Shown in pieces: positions 1 through 8,200 of a stretch of DNA of 51,327 nt (position 1 is its first letter; the number at the start of each line of letters is the position of its first letter). The notes below the pieces were generated by a model. The model did not search any database, was not told the origin of the DNA, and worked only from the letters and a program-made list of their open reading frames with translations. This DNA comes from Prevotellaceae bacterium (lineage in GTDB: Bacteria > Bacteroidota > Bacteroidia > Bacteroidales > Bacteroidaceae): assembly GCA_031262085.1 (NCBI GenBank), contig JAISIN010000114.1, positions 1 through 51,327 of the forward strand. Direction: 5' to 3'. The position numbers and the translations under genes are program-made.

Positions 1-40
1 ACATATACATATATAATTTTATAAAGTTTGAAAACACTTA

Positions 41-67
41 CTCGCCTTACTCGCCTTACTCGCCTTA
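41..67. repeat. Three tandem copies of a 9-bp unit
   Basis: The unit CTCGCCTTA occurs three times without interruption (41-49, 50-58, 59-67). The 9-bp period is codon-compatible, but the array lies 20 bp beyond the stop codon of the minus-strand VapE-like fragment, so it is not translated with it. Read on the minus strand the unit is TAAGGCGAG. It may mark the boundary of the degraded element to which the fragment belonged. That link is inference. Confidence 0.8.
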
Positions 68-86
68 TTGAGAATCACAGACTATC

Positions 87-563
87 TCAAAACGGCAGTT
101 TATAATCTATATTAGCCAATTCTTCTGCTGTGCGTCGATTGGTTGAAATCTCCTCCAAGGTATACTCTACAACTCGATATACGATAGTATGATACTTACC
201 CTTTGTAATCTTCTCAAACCCCAATCTCTTTATCACCATCCCGATTTTCTTCGTACTCAGCACCATCTTCACCCCCACATTGATTCGCTCCAGAATGTCG
301 GTTGCCGTGACGAACATCCCCGCTTCTCCCGGCTGCGGCTTGCGGTAGTGCCGCAGGACCAGCTCCTCCTCCGAGGATACCGCCTCGAAGTCGCGGTTGT
401 GCCGGCTCATTTGCTCGGTCTGTTCGGGTGTGAGCCGGTAGACGAACCCCTGCTCCCGGATCTTGCATGCCTTGCGCCACACCGAGGCGCTGAAGCGTTT
501 GTTGAGCGGGGTCAAGTCGAGGTCGGACTGGCTGAGCAGACGTCCTTCGGTAATTTGTTTCAC
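87..563 (-). CDS. C-terminal fragment of a VapE-like (DUF3874) protein
   Basis: This 158-residue reading frame resembles only the C-terminal end of the VapE / DUF3874 family, which normally has a P-loop ATPase (primase-helicase-like) domain in front and several hundred more residues. No Walker motif is present here. Visible parts are the segment with 'LNKRFSASVW', a 'HNRDFE' stretch, and an 'EEELVLRHYRKP' segment followed by a small winged-helix-like tail (about residues 80-130). The start used is the only early Met, 30 nt downstream of the hemW stop codon, so the missing N-terminal part was probably lost by deletion up to hemW. A 9-bp triple repeat follows the stop. I read it as the remnant of a mobile or phage-satellite element. 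Whether it is expressed is unknown; the family call is from remembered motifs, not a search. Confidence 0.6.
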   Translation of the reverse strand: MKQITEGRLLSQSDLDLTPLNKRFSASVWRKACKIREQGFVYRLTPEQTEQMSRHNRDFEAVSSEEELVLRHYRKPQPGEAGMFVTATDILERINVGVKMVLSTKKIGMVIKRLGFEKITKGKYHTIVYRVVEYTLEEISTNRRTAEELANIDYKLPF

Positions 564-593
564 CGTATCGAAAAGAAAAACGAAACGAAGCGT

Positions 594-1721
594 TCACACC
601 CACACCAAATCGCGCATCACCGCATCCGACAGAAATAGCCCTTCGCGCGTCAGCGACAGCACGCCATTACTAAGCTGCAACTTTTGCGACTTCAGATAAG
701 GCGCTGCCTGTTGCAAACAATACTGTGCCAACCGGCTTCCGTAAACGGCAGTCAGATAGTCGACCGACAGACCGGCACGGGTACGCAGGCGGGTAATAAC
801 AGCTTCGTTGTAGCGGGTGGTGAGGTCGAGGGTTTCGACTTCGTAATACGGAGCGCCATGTTGAACCGAGCGGGTGTACTCCTTGACGGAAGCAATATTC
901 CATCGGCGCGACTTGCCGTCGAACGAGTGTGCAGCCGCTCCACATCCCAGATAGGGTACCCCTTCCCAATAAGCCGAGTTGTGACGGGAGTAACGACCGG
1001 GGAGGCAAAAATTAGAAAGCTCGTACTGTTCGTAACCGGCGCCTGCCAAAGTATCTATCAGCATGTTGAACAGCAGCAAGCTGCGTGTCTCGGTCACCGG
1101 ATAAACCTGCTTCCTGCGTCGCATGTGATACAACTCTGTTTTCGGTTCGTAGGTAAGATGATAGGCAGAGATATGCTCCACTCCGAGTGCAAGGGCTTGC
1201 CGCAGGTCGTCTTTCCAGTGTGCTGCCGATTCGCCGGGCAGCCCGTACATCAGGTCGATGCTGATATGTTCAAACCCCGCCTTTTGGCAACGGGCAACCG
1301 CTTCGCGGGCTTGAGATGCCGTATGTCGGCGGCGCAACAGCAGCAGGGCATGGTCGTTGAACGTCTGTATGCCGATGCTCAGCCGGTTGATGGGGAGCGA
1401 GCGCAAGACGGCGACGTAGTCGTCGGTCAGGTCGTCGGGGTTGGCTTCGAGGGTGATCTCTTCGGCATCAGAAAGGGTGTACACTTGCACCAAGGTATCG
1501 AAGAGGCGATAGAGCTGGCGCTCGGTGAGCTGCGACGGGGTGCCGCCGCCCAGATAAACCGTGCGCACCGGTTCGCCGTGCAGATAGTTCTTTCGTTCGG
1601 TCAGTTCTTGGCATAGGGCATCTGTGTAGACATCTTTCCATTCCCACTGGGTGATGGAGTAGAAATCGCAATAGATGCAGCGGGTTTCACAAAAAGGGAT
1701 ATGTAGATAAATGCCTGCCAT
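594..1721 (-). CDS. hemW: Heme chaperone HemW (radical SAM, CPO-like)
   Basis: A radical SAM protein of 375 residues, the usual HemW length. The [4Fe-4S]/SAM motif CETRCIYC is at residues 11-18 (C11, C15, C18) after the typical 'YLHIPFC' start, followed by 'DFYS'. The glycine-rich SAM motif 'YLGGGTPS', the 'EANPDDL' segment and 'SIGIQTF' follow in family order, and the C-terminal HemN-C-like domain is complete. HemW proteins were long annotated as oxygen-independent coproporphyrinogen oxidases but bind heme and act as heme chaperones. The protein is cytoplasmic. The gene starts 4 nt after the DedA stop codon, so the two are co-transcribed. Chaperone rather than oxidase activity is inferred from the family. 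Confidence 0.9.
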   Translation of the reverse strand: MAGIYLHIPFCETRCIYCDFYSITQWEWKDVYTDALCQELTERKNYLHGEPVRTVYLGGGTPSQLTERQLYRLFDTLVQVYTLSDAEEITLEANPDDLTDDYVAVLRSLPINRLSIGIQTFNDHALLLLRRRHTASQAREAVARCQKAGFEHISIDLMYGLPGESAAHWKDDLRQALALGVEHISAYHLTYEPKTELYHMRRRKQVYPVTETRSLLLFNMLIDTLAGAGYEQYELSNFCLPGRYSRHNSAYWEGVPYLGCGAAAHSFDGKSRRWNIASVKEYTRSVQHGAPYYEVETLDLTTRYNEAVITRLRTRAGLSVDYLTAVYGSRLAQYCLQQAAPYLKSQKLQLSNGVLSLTREGLFLSDAVMRDLVWV

Positions 1722-1725
1722 CGGG

Positions 1726-2364
1726 TTACTTTGCCTTCCTCCGCTCGCGTATCACCTCCACCACAGCCGGCAGCACAGAGATCACGATGATGGCGATGGC
1801 AATCAGTCCGAAGTGCTTCTGCACAAACTCCATGTTGCCGAAGAAGTATCCCACATAGCAGAAGATGGCAACCCAAGCAGCGCCGCCCACCACATTATAT
1901 GAGATGAAGTAGCCGTAGTGCATCTTACCCATGCCACCCACAAAAGGAGCAAAGGTGCGCACGATGGGTACAAAGCGCGCAAGGATGATGGTTTTTCCGC
2001 CATACTTCTCGTAGAAGGCGTGCGTCTTCTCCAGATAACTCTGCTTGAAGATGCGCGAATCGGGGTTGCCGAAGAGCTTTCGACCGAAGAAGTGACCAAT
2101 CTCATAATTACACGTATCACCCAGCACGGCAGCGACAAAGAGCACCAGCGCCAGCAGGTTGACTTCTATGGCGGTATCGGGACGGGCGGCAATGGCGCCG
2201 GCGGCAAAGATCAGCGAATCGCCCGGCAGAAACGGGGTTACGACCAAACCGGTTTCGCAGAAGATAATCAGAAACAGAATGGCATACGTCCACAAGTGAT
2301 AGTTATTGACGATCTCCACCAAGTGGTCGTCGATGTGCAGAATGAAGTCAATGATAAATTCCAT
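1726..2364 (-). CDS. DedA family membrane protein
   Basis: A 212-residue polytopic inner-membrane protein of the DedA / SNARE-associated (VTT) family. Recognisable elements are the N-terminal hydrophobic helix with '[17 protein letters not shown]', the '[17 protein letters not shown]' segment, the '[18 protein letters not shown]' motif with its conserved arginines, and a C-terminal membrane helix before a basic tail. Family members act in membrane lipid (polyprenyl phosphate or phospholipid) translocation and affect membrane potential and drug tolerance; the substrate here is not visible. It is the first gene of a DedA-hemW unit with a -7 element 38 nt upstream of its start. Length and motifs are normal. 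Confidence 0.9.
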   Translation of the reverse strand: MEFIIDFILHIDDHLVEIVNNYHLWTYAILFLIIFCETGLVVTPFLPGDSLIFAAGAIAARPDTAIEVNLLALVLFVAAVLGDTCNYEIGHFFGRKLFGNPDSRIFKQSYLEKTHAFYEKYGGKTIILARFVPIVRTFAPFVGGMGKMHYGYFISYNVVGGAAWVAIFCYVGYFFGNMEFVQKHFGLIAIAIIVISVLPAVVEVIRERRKAK

Positions 2365-2402
2365 AAAAGAAGGTGATAATCGTATTATGTTTTGAACGAG
2401 CG

Positions 2403-2410
2403 CAAAGTTA
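2403..2410 (-). promoter_or_regulatory. Bacteroidota -7 element for DedA-hemW
   Basis: On the minus strand the sequence TAACTTTG matches TAnnTTTG exactly. It lies 38 nt before the DedA start codon. No clear -33 TTTG is found at the expected 19-21 nt spacing, so the call rests on the -7 element and its position. Confidence 0.5.
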
Positions 2411-2454
2411 CAAGAGAAAGCCGCTGAGGGGTGGAAGTGCCCTGTAGTTTTAGG

Positions 2455-3030
2455 TTACATTAACGTAGTCAGTTCTTTGGCTGCTATTTCGAGTTCGCGA
2501 TACCATGCTTCGCCGAACTTGCGTATCAACGGCTCCTTCAGAAACTGGTAAACGGGAAGGTTTTCTTTCTCGCCCAGCAGGACGGCTGCTTTGCAGATGC
2601 TCCACCGGTCATAGTTCACACCTTTGATGGTGCCGAAATCTTTTACGCGTATCGGGTAGAGGTGGCACGATATGGGTTTGTAGAAGCGGGTTTTGCCGGC
2701 GCGGTAAGCTTTTTCGATGGTGCAGTAGCAGCACCCCTGCTCGTCGTAAGCAGCAAAGACACACTCCTTATGATGAACGATAGAGGTAACCAACTCGCCT
2801 TCGACGTCGGTGTATACCACTCCTTGCCGTTCGATGACGGCACGCGCTTCGGGCGACAGCTCTTCCCAAATCACCGGTAACACCTCTTCCAGCATCGATA
2901 CCTCCTCCAAATCAACAGGCGCGCCTGCATCGCCTTCGATGCAGCACGCGCCTTTGCAGCAGTTCAAGTTGCAGAGAAACTTCGCACGAAGCACGTCGAA
3001 GCCCACTACAACATCGCCTATTTGTACCAT
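2455..3030 (-). CDS. DUF3109 family cysteine-rich protein
   Basis: A 191-residue cytoplasmic protein of the DUF3109 family, related to the YkgJ-type Fe-S or zinc-binding proteins. Twelve or so cysteines are arranged in conserved clusters: 'CNLNCCKGACC' at about residues 19-29, 'CCYC' near the middle, and single cysteines in 'PISCHLYPI' and 'WSICKAA'. The spacing suggests a metal or iron-sulfur centre. The reaction is unknown. The gene begins 8 nt after the gpmI stop codon on the same strand, so it is the second gene of a gpmI-DUF3109 unit. Nothing about it links it to phosphoglycerate chemistry beyond co-transcription. The family assignment is firm, the function is not. Confidence 0.85.
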   Translation of the reverse strand: MVQIGDVVVGFDVLRAKFLCNLNCCKGACCIEGDAGAPVDLEEVSMLEEVLPVIWEELSPEARAVIERQGVVYTDVEGELVTSIVHHKECVFAAYDEQGCCYCTIEKAYRAGKTRFYKPISCHLYPIRVKDFGTIKGVNYDRWSICKAAVLLGEKENLPVYQFLKEPLIRKFGEAWYRELEIAAKELTTLM

Positions 3031-3038
3031 AGATTTAT

Positions 3039-4553
3039 TTAGCTGATCAATACCTTTCCGGTCATCTCTTCGGGTATCTCCAATCCCATGATGGTGAGAA
3101 TGGTAGGAGCTACGTCAGCGAGGCGTCCGTTGGCTACGTGTGCCGACTTATTCTCCGTGACGTAGACGCAGGGAACGGGGTTGAGCGAGTGTGCCGTGTT
3201 GGGCGTGCCGTCGTCGTTCAAAGCATGGTCGGCATTGCCGTGGTCGGCAATAATCAGCGCTTCGTATCCGGCAGCCTTGGCAGCCTCTACCGTAGCTTCC
3301 ACGCAGGCGTTAATGGCAATCACCGCCTTCTCGATGGCTTCATACACACCGGTATGTCCCACCATGTCGCCGTTGGCATAGTTCACCACGATAAAGTCGT
3401 ACTTGTTTTCGCGAATGGCAGCTACCAATTTATCCTTCACTTCGTATGCGCTCATTTCCGGCTTGAGGTCGTAAGTAGCCACCTTGGGCGAAGGAACCAG
3501 AATGCGGTCTTCGCCTTCGTAAGGAGCTTCGCGCCCGCCATTGAAGAAGAAGGTTACATGGGCATACTTCTCCGTTTCGGCAATGTGGAGTTGCTTCAGC
3601 CCTTTAGACGAAATATATTCACCCAGCGTGTTGTCGACGTTCTCCTTGTCGAAGAGGATATGCACGCCCTTGAACGAAGCATCGTAAGGAGTCATGCAGT
3701 AGTATTGCAATCCGGGAATGGTGTGCATGCCGGCTTCGGGCATCTCTTGCTGCGTCAATACGACGGTCAGCTCTTTGGCGCGGTCGTTGCGGTAGTTGAA
3801 GAAGATCACGACGTCGCCCTCCTTGATGGTGCCGTCGAAGCGGGAGTTGACGATCGGTTTGATGAATTCGTCGGTCACCCCTTCGTCGTAGGATTCCTGC
3901 ATAGCTTGTGCCATGTCGGCAGCCTTCTTCCCCTCGCCGTTGACCAACAGGTCGTAGGCAATCTTCACACGCTCCCACCGTTTGTCGCGGTCCATGGCAT
4001 AATAGCGTCCGATGATAGAGGCAATCCTGCCTTCGCTTTGGGCGCAGTGTGCTTCGAGTTCCTCAATAAACCCTTTGCCGCTTTTGGGGTCGGTATCGCG
4101 ACCATCCATGAAGCAATGAATGAAGGTATCCTTCAGCCCGTACTCCTTGGCAATCTCGCACAGTTTGAAGAGATGATCGAGCGAGCTGTGCACGCCGCCA
4201 TGCGAAGTCAACCCCATGAAGTGCATGCTCTTCCCGTGGTCGCGGGCATAGCTGAAGGCGCCGACTATTTCGGGGTTCTTCAAGATAGAGTTGTCGGCAC
4301 AGGCGCGGTTAATCTTGACCAAGTCTTGATATACCACACGTCCGGCACCGATATTGAGGTGTCCCACTTCCGAGTTGCCCATTTGTCCGTCGGGCAATCC
4401 GACGTTCTCTCCGCTTGCCTGCAGTTGCGAGTGGGGATACGTAGCTACCAGACTGTCCCAGTAAGGGGTGGGAGTATTGAATATCACATCATCTTTCTTG
4501 TGGTCGCCTAATCCCCAACCATCAAGAATCATTAATAGGGCTTTTTTCTTCAT
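3039..4553 (-). CDS. gpmI: 2,3-bisphosphoglycerate-independent phosphoglycerate mutase
   Basis: Interconverts 3- and 2-phosphoglycerate in glycolysis and gluconeogenesis, cytoplasmic and metal (Mn) dependent. The 504-residue protein has the alkaline-phosphatase-fold start '[10 protein letters not shown]', the catalytic serine S61 in '[16 protein letters not shown]', the inserted phosphotransferase domain with 'FMDGRDTDP' and 'RYYAMDRD', and the C-terminal metal-binding motifs '[12 protein letters not shown]' and 'ADHGNAD'. Length and motif order are normal. The only good promoter element on this strand lies about 170 nt upstream, so the mRNA probably has a long leader. The DUF3109 gene follows at 8 nt. 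Confidence 0.96.
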   Translation of the reverse strand: MKKKALLMILDGWGLGDHKKDDVIFNTPTPYWDSLVATYPHSQLQASGENVGLPDGQMGNSEVGHLNIGAGRVVYQDLVKINRACADNSILKNPEIVGAFSYARDHGKSMHFMGLTSHGGVHSSLDHLFKLCEIAKEYGLKDTFIHCFMDGRDTDPKSGKGFIEELEAHCAQSEGRIASIIGRYYAMDRDKRWERVKIAYDLLVNGEGKKAADMAQAMQESYDEGVTDEFIKPIVNSRFDGTIKEGDVVIFFNYRNDRAKELTVVLTQQEMPEAGMHTIPGLQYYCMTPYDASFKGVHILFDKENVDNTLGEYISSKGLKQLHIAETEKYAHVTFFFNGGREAPYEGEDRILVPSPKVATYDLKPEMSAYEVKDKLVAAIRENKYDFIVVNYANGDMVGHTGVYEAIEKAVIAINACVEATVEAAKAAGYEALIIADHGNADHALNDDGTPNTAHSLNPVPCVYVTENKSAHVANGRLADVAPTILTIMGLEIPEEMTGKVLIS

Positions 4554-4721
4554 TGTTTTGTATTTTTAATCGTTTTATACTTTTTCTTGAATTGTTGCTC
4601 GTTCTTGCTATCTTCCTGAAGCTCCTTATAAACAGAAGCCAACTTGATTTTGTTTATCTGCGCCAACCTCCTACCTGTCAGAAGTGTTGCATCTATTCCT
4701 CTTTTTTGATTTTTAAGGGCG

Positions 4722-4729
4722 CAAAGATA
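4722..4729 (-). promoter_or_regulatory. -7 element for gpmI, giving a long leader
   Basis: TATCTTTG on the minus strand is a perfect TAnnTTTG. It is 168 nt from the gpmI start codon, so the transcript would carry a leader of about 160 nt. No -33 TTTG is visible at standard spacing. A near-divergent element for the Nudix gene lies 21 bp away on the other strand. Confidence 0.45.
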
Positions 4730-4750
4730 CAAAGAATAAAATAGTTTCTT

Positions 4751-4758
4751 TACTTTTG
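4751..4758 (+). promoter_or_regulatory. -7 element for the Nudix-TPR-barrel unit
   Basis: TACTTTTG matches TAnnTTTG exactly and lies 39 nt upstream of the Nudix start codon. No -33 TTTG at 19-21 nt. It is divergent from the gpmI promoter element. Confidence 0.5.
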
Positions 4759-4797
4759 TCGCGATAACTCAATCAAACAAGTATCATCTCATAGAAT

Positions 4798-5352
4798 ATG
4801 AACGATCATACCACCCATCCTCTCACCCTGTTCCGTTACTGCCCCCGTTGCGGGTCGGAGCATTTTGAGGTTCACAACGAGAAGTCGAAACGATGCGCTC
4901 ACTGCGGATTCGTATATTATTTCAGCTCGGCGGCAGCTACCGTAGCCGTCATTACCAACGACCGCCGTGAGTTGTTGGTCTGCCGTCGCGCCAAAGATCC
5001 GGCCAAAGGGACGCTCGACTTGCCCGGCGGATTTATTGATATGTATGAAACAGGCGAAGAGGGGGTACGCCGGGAAGTCCGCGAGGAGACCGGTCTGGAG
5101 GTACTCAGCGCCGACTATCTCTTTTCGCTACCCAACATCTACGAATATTCAGGCTTTATGGTGCACACGCTCGATCTGTTCTTCGGTTGTACCGTAGCCG
5201 ATGCCCGACGGTTGGAAGCTGCCGACGACGTAGCCGCCGCCTTTTTCCTGCCGTTGAGCGAGATACATCCCGAAGATTTCGGATTGGAATCGGTACGTAA
5301 AGGGATGGCGCTCATCCTCGACGAATTAAAAGCAACCTCTCCGCTATCATGA
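4798..5352 (+). CDS. Nudix hydrolase with N-terminal zinc ribbon
   Basis: A 184-residue protein with an N-terminal zinc ribbon (C15, C18, C33, C36) followed by a Nudix domain. The Nudix box Gx5Ex7REUxEExGU is intact, with 'GGFIDMYETGEE' leading into 'REVREETGLEV' at about residues 79-103. Such proteins hydrolyse nucleoside diphosphates linked to another moiety. The zinc ribbon plus Nudix layout resembles NudC-type enzymes in outline but the protein is shorter, and the substrate cannot be read from sequence. The TPR gene begins 21 nt after the stop codon on the same strand, so the two are probably co-transcribed without an obvious functional link. Confidence 0.9.
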   Translation: MNDHTTHPLTLFRYCPRCGSEHFEVHNEKSKRCAHCGFVYYFSSAAATVAVITNDRRELLVCRRAKDPAKGTLDLPGGFIDMYETGEEGVRREVREETGLEVLSADYLFSLPNIYEYSGFMVHTLDLFFGCTVADARRLEAADDVAAAFFLPLSEIHPEDFGLESVRKGMALILDELKATSPLS

Positions 5353-5373
5353 ACCTCCCCTCACTAAGGAACA

Positions 5374-8190
5374 ATGAATAAACTGACACGAATTGCATTC
5401 ACGTTGCTGTGCTGCCTGCCACTACACGCGGCTGCACAAAACACCCCCGCCACAGACGGACGCATGGAAGCCGAATATCGCAACCTCAGCCGCTCGTATA
5501 CACAGCAAGATCCGCGAAGCTTCGACCGGATGCAAGCATATCTCGACAAGTATCCCGATACCCCACATGCCAACCGCCTCCATGCGCTCATGGCATCTAT
5601 CCGGTTCAGGGAAGAGGCATACGAAGAGGCGCTGGCGCTTTTCCAAACCACCCAACTGAACCTGCTGGGCGACGAAGAACGCGACGACCTGACCTACCAA
5701 CGGGCTACCTGCTACCTGAAGACCGGCGACGACACGCAAGCTGCCATCTGGTACGAAGCGCTGCGACAGATCAGTCCGCGCTACCAAGAAGATTGTACCT
5801 ACTACCTGTCGTACATACGCTATACGCAGCAACGCTACGACGAAGCGCTCATCGGAGGATTCCTCTCTTTACAGGGAAGTACCAAGTACAAAGCCATTGT
5901 ACCCTATTATATAGCTGAAGTCTACTTGCAGAAGAAGCAATACGACAAAGCAGAAAATGTAGCACAAAGCTACCTGTCGGGCTACAAGGACAACGAATAC
6001 ACCGGAGAGATGCGGCGCATCTTGGGCGAAGTGAACTATTACTACGGCAAGTACCGAGAAGCCATGCGCTACTTGGAAGCATACATAGAAGCGCCCACCA
6101 CAACCACCCCGCGTCGGGATGCGCTCTACATGCTGGGCGTATCCTATCATTATTGCGACGTCTATCACCGGGCGATCGAGACCTTGGGCGAAGTGACGGT
6201 AACTGCCAACGACGCTCTCACGCAGAATGCCTACCTGCACATTGGGCTGGCATACCTGAAACAAGGAGATAAAACACGGGCACGCATGGCTTTTGAACAG
6301 GCGGCAGCATCGGATGCCGACCTCACGATCAAAGAACAGGCGGCTTACAACTATGCCCTCTGCATTCGCGAAACAGCCTACTCCGCCTTCGGAGAATCGG
6401 TAACGGCTTTCGAGAAGTTCCTCAATGACTTCCCGCAGTCGCGCTATGCCGACCTCGTAAGCAATTACCTGATCGATGTGTACATGAGCACCCGCAGTTA
6501 CGAAGCCGCCCTGCAATCGATCGCCCGCATTGCCCGCCCGTCGGCAACCATTCTCGCCGCCAAGCAGAACATCCTGTTCCGACTTGGTACGCAGGCTGTG
6601 ACCAACGCACAGTTCGAACAGGCGATCGACTTCTTCGACCGCTCCATCGCACTGGGACAATACAACGAACAGACTAAAGCCGATGCCTGCTACTGGCGTG
6701 GCGAATCGTTCTACCGGCTGGGACAGATGACCGAGGCTGCTGCCAACTTTAACGACTATCTGACACTTACCAACGACCTCAACAGCGACACTTACGCGCT
6801 GGCTTATTATAACTTGGGATACATCGCTTTCCATCGCAAGAATTACCCGACGGCACAAGAACGCTTCTTGCGATTTGTCCAACTGGCGGGCAACAACAGT
6901 AGCCCTGCGGTGGTGTCGGATGCCTGCAACCGCATAGGCGACTGCTACATGAACTATCGCCGCTTTGAGGAAGCCAAGCAATACTACACCCGCGCCGACA
7001 GCGACTACTCGCTCTATCAACTGGCGCTCATTGCCGGGTTGCAGAGAGACTACGATACCAAAGTACAGCTGCTCGACCGGCTGGAGAGCCGCTATCCCGC
7101 CTCGCCCTATCTGGTCAATGCCGCCTACGAAAAGGGACGCTCATACGTGCAGCGCGGCAACAATACGCAAGCCATCGGCGTATTCCGCAACTTGCTGGCA
7201 AGATACCCCGATAACCCCGTCAGCCGCAAGGCGGCTGTCGAAATCGGACTGCTCTACTACCAGAACGGCGATTACAACCAAGCCATCGAAGCCTACAAAC
7301 AGGTAGCTACCCGCTATCCGGGAAGCGACGAGGCGCGATTGGCGCTACGCGACCTGAAATCGATCTACATCGACGCCAACCGCATCGACGAATATGCCGC
7401 ACTTGCCAACACCCTGCCGGGCGCCGACCGCATCGATGCCGGCGAACAGGATACGCTGACCTATCTCGCCGCCGAGAAGGTGTACCAGAAAGGAGAGATA
7501 GCCCAAGCCGAGAACAGCATGACCCGCTACTTGGAAACCTACCCCAATGGATCGTTCTCGGAAGAGGCGCTGACGATCAGGGCACAGATACGCTTCGACC
7601 GCAAGCAGTATGCTGCGGCGCTGCCCGACTACAAGCTGTTGCAGAGCCGTACCACCGATGCCGCACGCCGACGCATGGCAAACACGGGCGTGATGCGTTG
7701 TGCCGTATGGTTGCACAACGATGCGGAGACCGTCGGCGCAGCCACCGAACTGCTGGCAGACACCAAACTGCCGCCCGAACTGGCGAACGAAGCCCGATAC
7801 AACCGTGCCAAATCCTATCTCAATACCCATAACGACCCACAGGCGCTGCCCGACTTACAGGCGCTGGCTAAAGATACCCGCACACAGTATGGCGCCGAAG
7901 CCAAATATCTCGTGGCACAACAGTTCTACAACAGCAAGCAGTACGACCAAGCCGAAACCGAGATACTCAATTTCATCGAACAGGGTAGTACGGAACACTC
8001 CTCTTACTGGATGGCACGCAGCTTCATCTTGTTGTCGGATGTTTATGTAGCCATGGACAAACCGTTCGACGCACGACAATACCTGTTAAGTCTGCAACAG
8101 AGTTATCACGCCAACGACGATATTGCCGGCATGATCAACGAGAGATTAGAGAAGCTGAATCGAAATCAAGATGTTAACACTTTAGAGTAG
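5374..8190 (+). CDS. Large periplasmic tetratricopeptide-repeat protein
   Basis: A 938-residue protein with an N-terminal Sec signal peptide (MNKLTRIAFTLLCCLPLHAAAQ, cleavage after about residue 20) and then TPR-type helical repeats along almost the full length. Typical unit signatures recur: 'YLDKYPDTPHANRL', 'FLNDFPQSRYADL', 'LLARYPDNPVSRKAA', 'YLETYPNGSFSEEAL'. The spacing of 'YP.s.....A' motifs is like that of YbgF/CpoB- and BamD-type repeats, which suggests a periplasmic scaffold in envelope assembly. The outer-membrane barrel gene follows after 10 nt, so the two products probably act together. This TPR-barrel pairing is common in Bacteroidales as I remember it; the function is unknown to me. 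No enzyme motif is seen. Confidence 0.85.
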   Translation: MNKLTRIAFTLLCCLPLHAAAQNTPATDGRMEAEYRNLSRSYTQQDPRSFDRMQAYLDKYPDTPHANRLHALMASIRFREEAYEEALALFQTTQLNLLGDEERDDLTYQRATCYLKTGDDTQAAIWYEALRQISPRYQEDCTYYLSYIRYTQQRYDEALIGGFLSLQGSTKYKAIVPYYIAEVYLQKKQYDKAENVAQSYLSGYKDNEYTGEMRRILGEVNYYYGKYREAMRYLEAYIEAPTTTTPRRDALYMLGVSYHYCDVYHRAIETLGEVTVTANDALTQNAYLHIGLAYLKQGDKTRARMAFEQAAASDADLTIKEQAAYNYALCIRETAYSAFGESVTAFEKFLNDFPQSRYADLVSNYLIDVYMSTRSYEAALQSIARIARPSATILAAKQNILFRLGTQAVTNAQFEQAIDFFDRSIALGQYNEQTKADACYWRGESFYRLGQMTEAAANFNDYLTLTNDLNSDTYALAYYNLGYIAFHRKNYPTAQERFLRFVQLAGNNSSPAVVSDACNRIGDCYMNYRRFEEAKQYYTRADSDYSLYQLALIAGLQRDYDTKVQLLDRLESRYPASPYLVNAAYEKGRSYVQRGNNTQAIGVFRNLLARYPDNPVSRKAAVEIGLLYYQNGDYNQAIEAYKQVATRYPGSDEARLALRDLKSIYIDANRIDEYAALANTLPGADRIDAGEQDTLTYLAAEKVYQKGEIAQAENSMTRYLETYPNGSFSEEALTIRAQIRFDRKQYAAALPDYKLLQSRTTDAARRRMANTGVMRCAVWLHNDAETVGAATELLADTKLPPELANEARYNRAKSYLNTHNDPQALPDLQALAKDTRTQYGAEAKYLVAQQFYNSKQYDQAETEILNFIEQGSTEHSSYWMARSFILLSDVYVAMDKPFDARQYLLSLQQSYHANDDIAGMINERLEKLNRNQDVNTLE

Positions 8191-8200
8191 CCCAACAATT

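Noticed and set aside
3138..4511. Long plus-strand reading frame opposite gpmI
   Set aside because: It is antisense to a certain gene, in a compatible codon frame, and has no recognisable domain. The same holds for the long frames at 684-1616, 5869-7020, 10872-11798, 16521-17834 and 20501-21433.
4550..4732. 60-codon reading frame with TTG start ahead of gpmI
   Set aside because: Its start lies within the gpmI -7 element, so it would not be on the transcript, it has no internal ATG, and its Lys-rich sequence matches no family.
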